From: Apostichopus japonicus
Lineage: Eukaryota > Echinodermata > Holothuroidea > Aspidochirotida > Stichopodidae
Length of the DNA stretch: 64,000 nt
Direction: 5' to 3'
Assembly: GCF_037975245.1 (NCBI RefSeq)
Contig: NC_092568.1
Coordinates: forward strand, 39,820,631-39,884,630
Under the pieces are notes generated by a model. The model made no database searches, was not told the DNA's origin, and saw only the letters and a list, made by a program, of their open reading frames with translations. Shown here piece after piece: positions 62,553 to 64,000 of the stretch (within the stretch, counting starts at the first letter, position 1; every line of letters starts with the position of its first letter). The translations under genes and the position numbers were made by a program.

Positions 62553-62935
62553 TAACGTCTGTAAAAATCACATAAGTTTACATGTAACTGACATATTCTG
62601 GAAAATTTTACAGAATTATCCTGTAAATTTTCATTGGAGGGAAAAATACTACAATTTTTTGTAAACCACTTGCTGTAACATAAAACGTCTGTAAAAATCA
62701 CAGAATTTTACATGTAAATATTAAAAACTGACATATTCTGGAAAATTTTACAGGATTTTCCTGTAAATTTTCTTTGGAGGGAAAAATACTACAATTTTGT
62801 GTAAACCACTTGCTGTACAGAAAACGTCTGTTAAAATAACAGACGTTTACATGTAAATATAGAAAACCGGCTTTTTCTGTAAAAATCGACAGGAATTAAC
62901 TGTAAATTTACAGAAATTTTTAACAGTGCAGATCT
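62553..62935. repeat. Tandem ~131-139-bp repeat, nearly three copies
   Basis: AACGTCTGTAAAAATCACA recurs at about 62553, 62684 and 62823. Units share ACATATTCTGGAAAATTTTA, GGAGGGAAAAATACTACAAT and GTAAACCACTTGCTGTA. TGTAAA and TTTACA words face each other inside each unit, so each could fold into short hairpins. Confidence 0.85.
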
Positions 62936-64000
62936 TGATTTTTTTTTTATGATTCTATTACAGTATTATATAATATAATGGACAACATAGTGTTTTTTAC
63001 CATAATGCTGTATTGGTAGAGGTAATTTTATGGTAATAGTAACTCTATTTCTGAGGAAATGATAGTTCATTCAAAGAAATTGCTAAATCACATTTGTTGT
63101 CTGTTTGGAACAATTCATAGCGAAAACACCATTAGACTGCTGCTATTCATTAACTCCTCCATCTAACACTTTTGTGTAAACAACCTTATGCCTATTTTTT
63201 CCTCATGTTTTGCATTTAAAAGCACTAATGGAACTCAATTGAAGATGGTTCATGGTTCTAGAACCATAACTTCAAATTAAAAAGGCCAGAGCTAGTAAAG
63301 AAAGTTTTGAAGTAAAACGTTATTACACAAAGCTTGATATCAAATGATGAATATAGTGCAAGTTACACTCATACTTTTTGCAAAGTCACTGTGCCAGATT
63401 GGGACATCAAACAGTTATGTTCCGACCAGGGAAGACATAAAATATGTAGTTGATTGCATAGGATATATACCAAACCTTTGTTTTAAGTTTCTTCTTCTAA
63501 ACGTGAACAATTCGCTGTATTATTCAAAGGAGTATTTGTATGTAACTAAACGCAACTCCTTCACTATGTGCTATATGCAAAATGGACACTCCTTTTTTCA
63601 CAGATTAAATATTTTTTGAGGTGTGAACCTAATTGCAAATTTCAGACAACACAATGCTCATGTAGTCCAGTATACCGAAATGCAGAGAACAATTTCAAAG
63701 TGTTGGGCTTGTCATTTGTAAAAGATGCACATTTAGCTAACATTAACTGTTTATATTCACCTTTAAGGAAAAGGCAGAGCAAACGAAGCAAGCATTGTAG
63801 AAAAGAAGAAAACGAAGGGAATACCAACAAGAATGACAAAAATAATCAATTGAGGAGCAAAAGATAACAAATTAAAGTATACCCCACAGCTTATATTGAC
63901 AACGTGACTAGTAATGTTTTGATAGTTTTAGCCGGCAAAAGTGAGGCAGTACATATTCCATTATGTTGCAACCCTACAAGTTTACCGGTACGTAATTGTC
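62936..64000. other. No gene recognised; one dispersed repeat
   Basis: The segment at about 63765-63866 (GAAGCAAGCATTGTAGAAAA, then TCAATTGAGGAGCAAAAGAT) resembles 32385-32480, marking a dispersed repeat. Frames at 63344-63619 and 63568-63867 are unsupported. Confidence 0.4.

Overview
This is eukaryotic, AT-rich, non-coding-dominated DNA, almost certainly from an animal. The evidence is spliced gene fragments, Gypsy LTR and Penelope-like retroelements, hAT- and CMC-type DNA transposons, and transposase/C2H2/SAM fragments of a kind common in fish and marine invertebrates. Low-complexity TAGGCCTA-like strings would suit an echinoderm or another marine invertebrate, but that is a weak guess. No bacterial operons, tRNA, rRNA or CRISPR are visible.

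Positions 1-30690 are the main discovery. The region is a tandem array on the + strand, with units of about 410 bp. Almost every unit has one splice cassette: a polypyrimidine tract ending in CAG, then exactly three bases, then GTAAGT or a close variant. I count 59 cassettes, and 56 keep both AG and GT. The three bases differ by unit type and recur with a period of 11 units (about 4.5 kb). Read in order as codons they stay open and give an 11-residue repeat, for example TASGDALAKVI, then TAVGDALAKVI, then KALGEALGTVM. Polar residues sit at slots 1, 5 and 9 (spacing 4-4-3), as in an amphipathic hendecad helix. I read this as part of a gene whose exons are single codons, so that about 30 kb of pre-mRNA gives fewer than 60 residues. 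The array starts before the window. It decays after about 24 kb, and a possible terminal exon (Gly-Arg-Lys-Ile-stop) lies at 31972. A Gypsy element (3189-7971) and a MITE (9904-10701) sit inside introns and leave the cassettes intact.

Positions 30.7-44 kb are mobile-element territory: a Penelope-like GIY-YIG remnant among AT/CT microsatellites (32.5-33.7 kb), a TIR element built of GGTAAA/TTTACC repeats (35532-36837), and a nest of hAT-like elements (39220-43717) around a broken Penelope-like reverse transcriptase.

Positions 44.8-61 kb hold fragments of large transposase-related genes: a + strand N-terminal fragment (44.8-45.8 kb) and, on the - strand, C2H2 fingers, a transposase-like region and a SAM domain (60.9-57.9 kb), a Tudor-like exon (54.6-54.9 kb), and a spliced C-terminal region of the SAMD3-like type (51.9-48.4 kb). 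Several frames are broken by stops or indels, so these are pseudogenes or the assembly has errors. Short tandem repeats lie at 46.3-46.9 kb and 62.55-62.94 kb. The remaining stretches show nothing I can support as genes.
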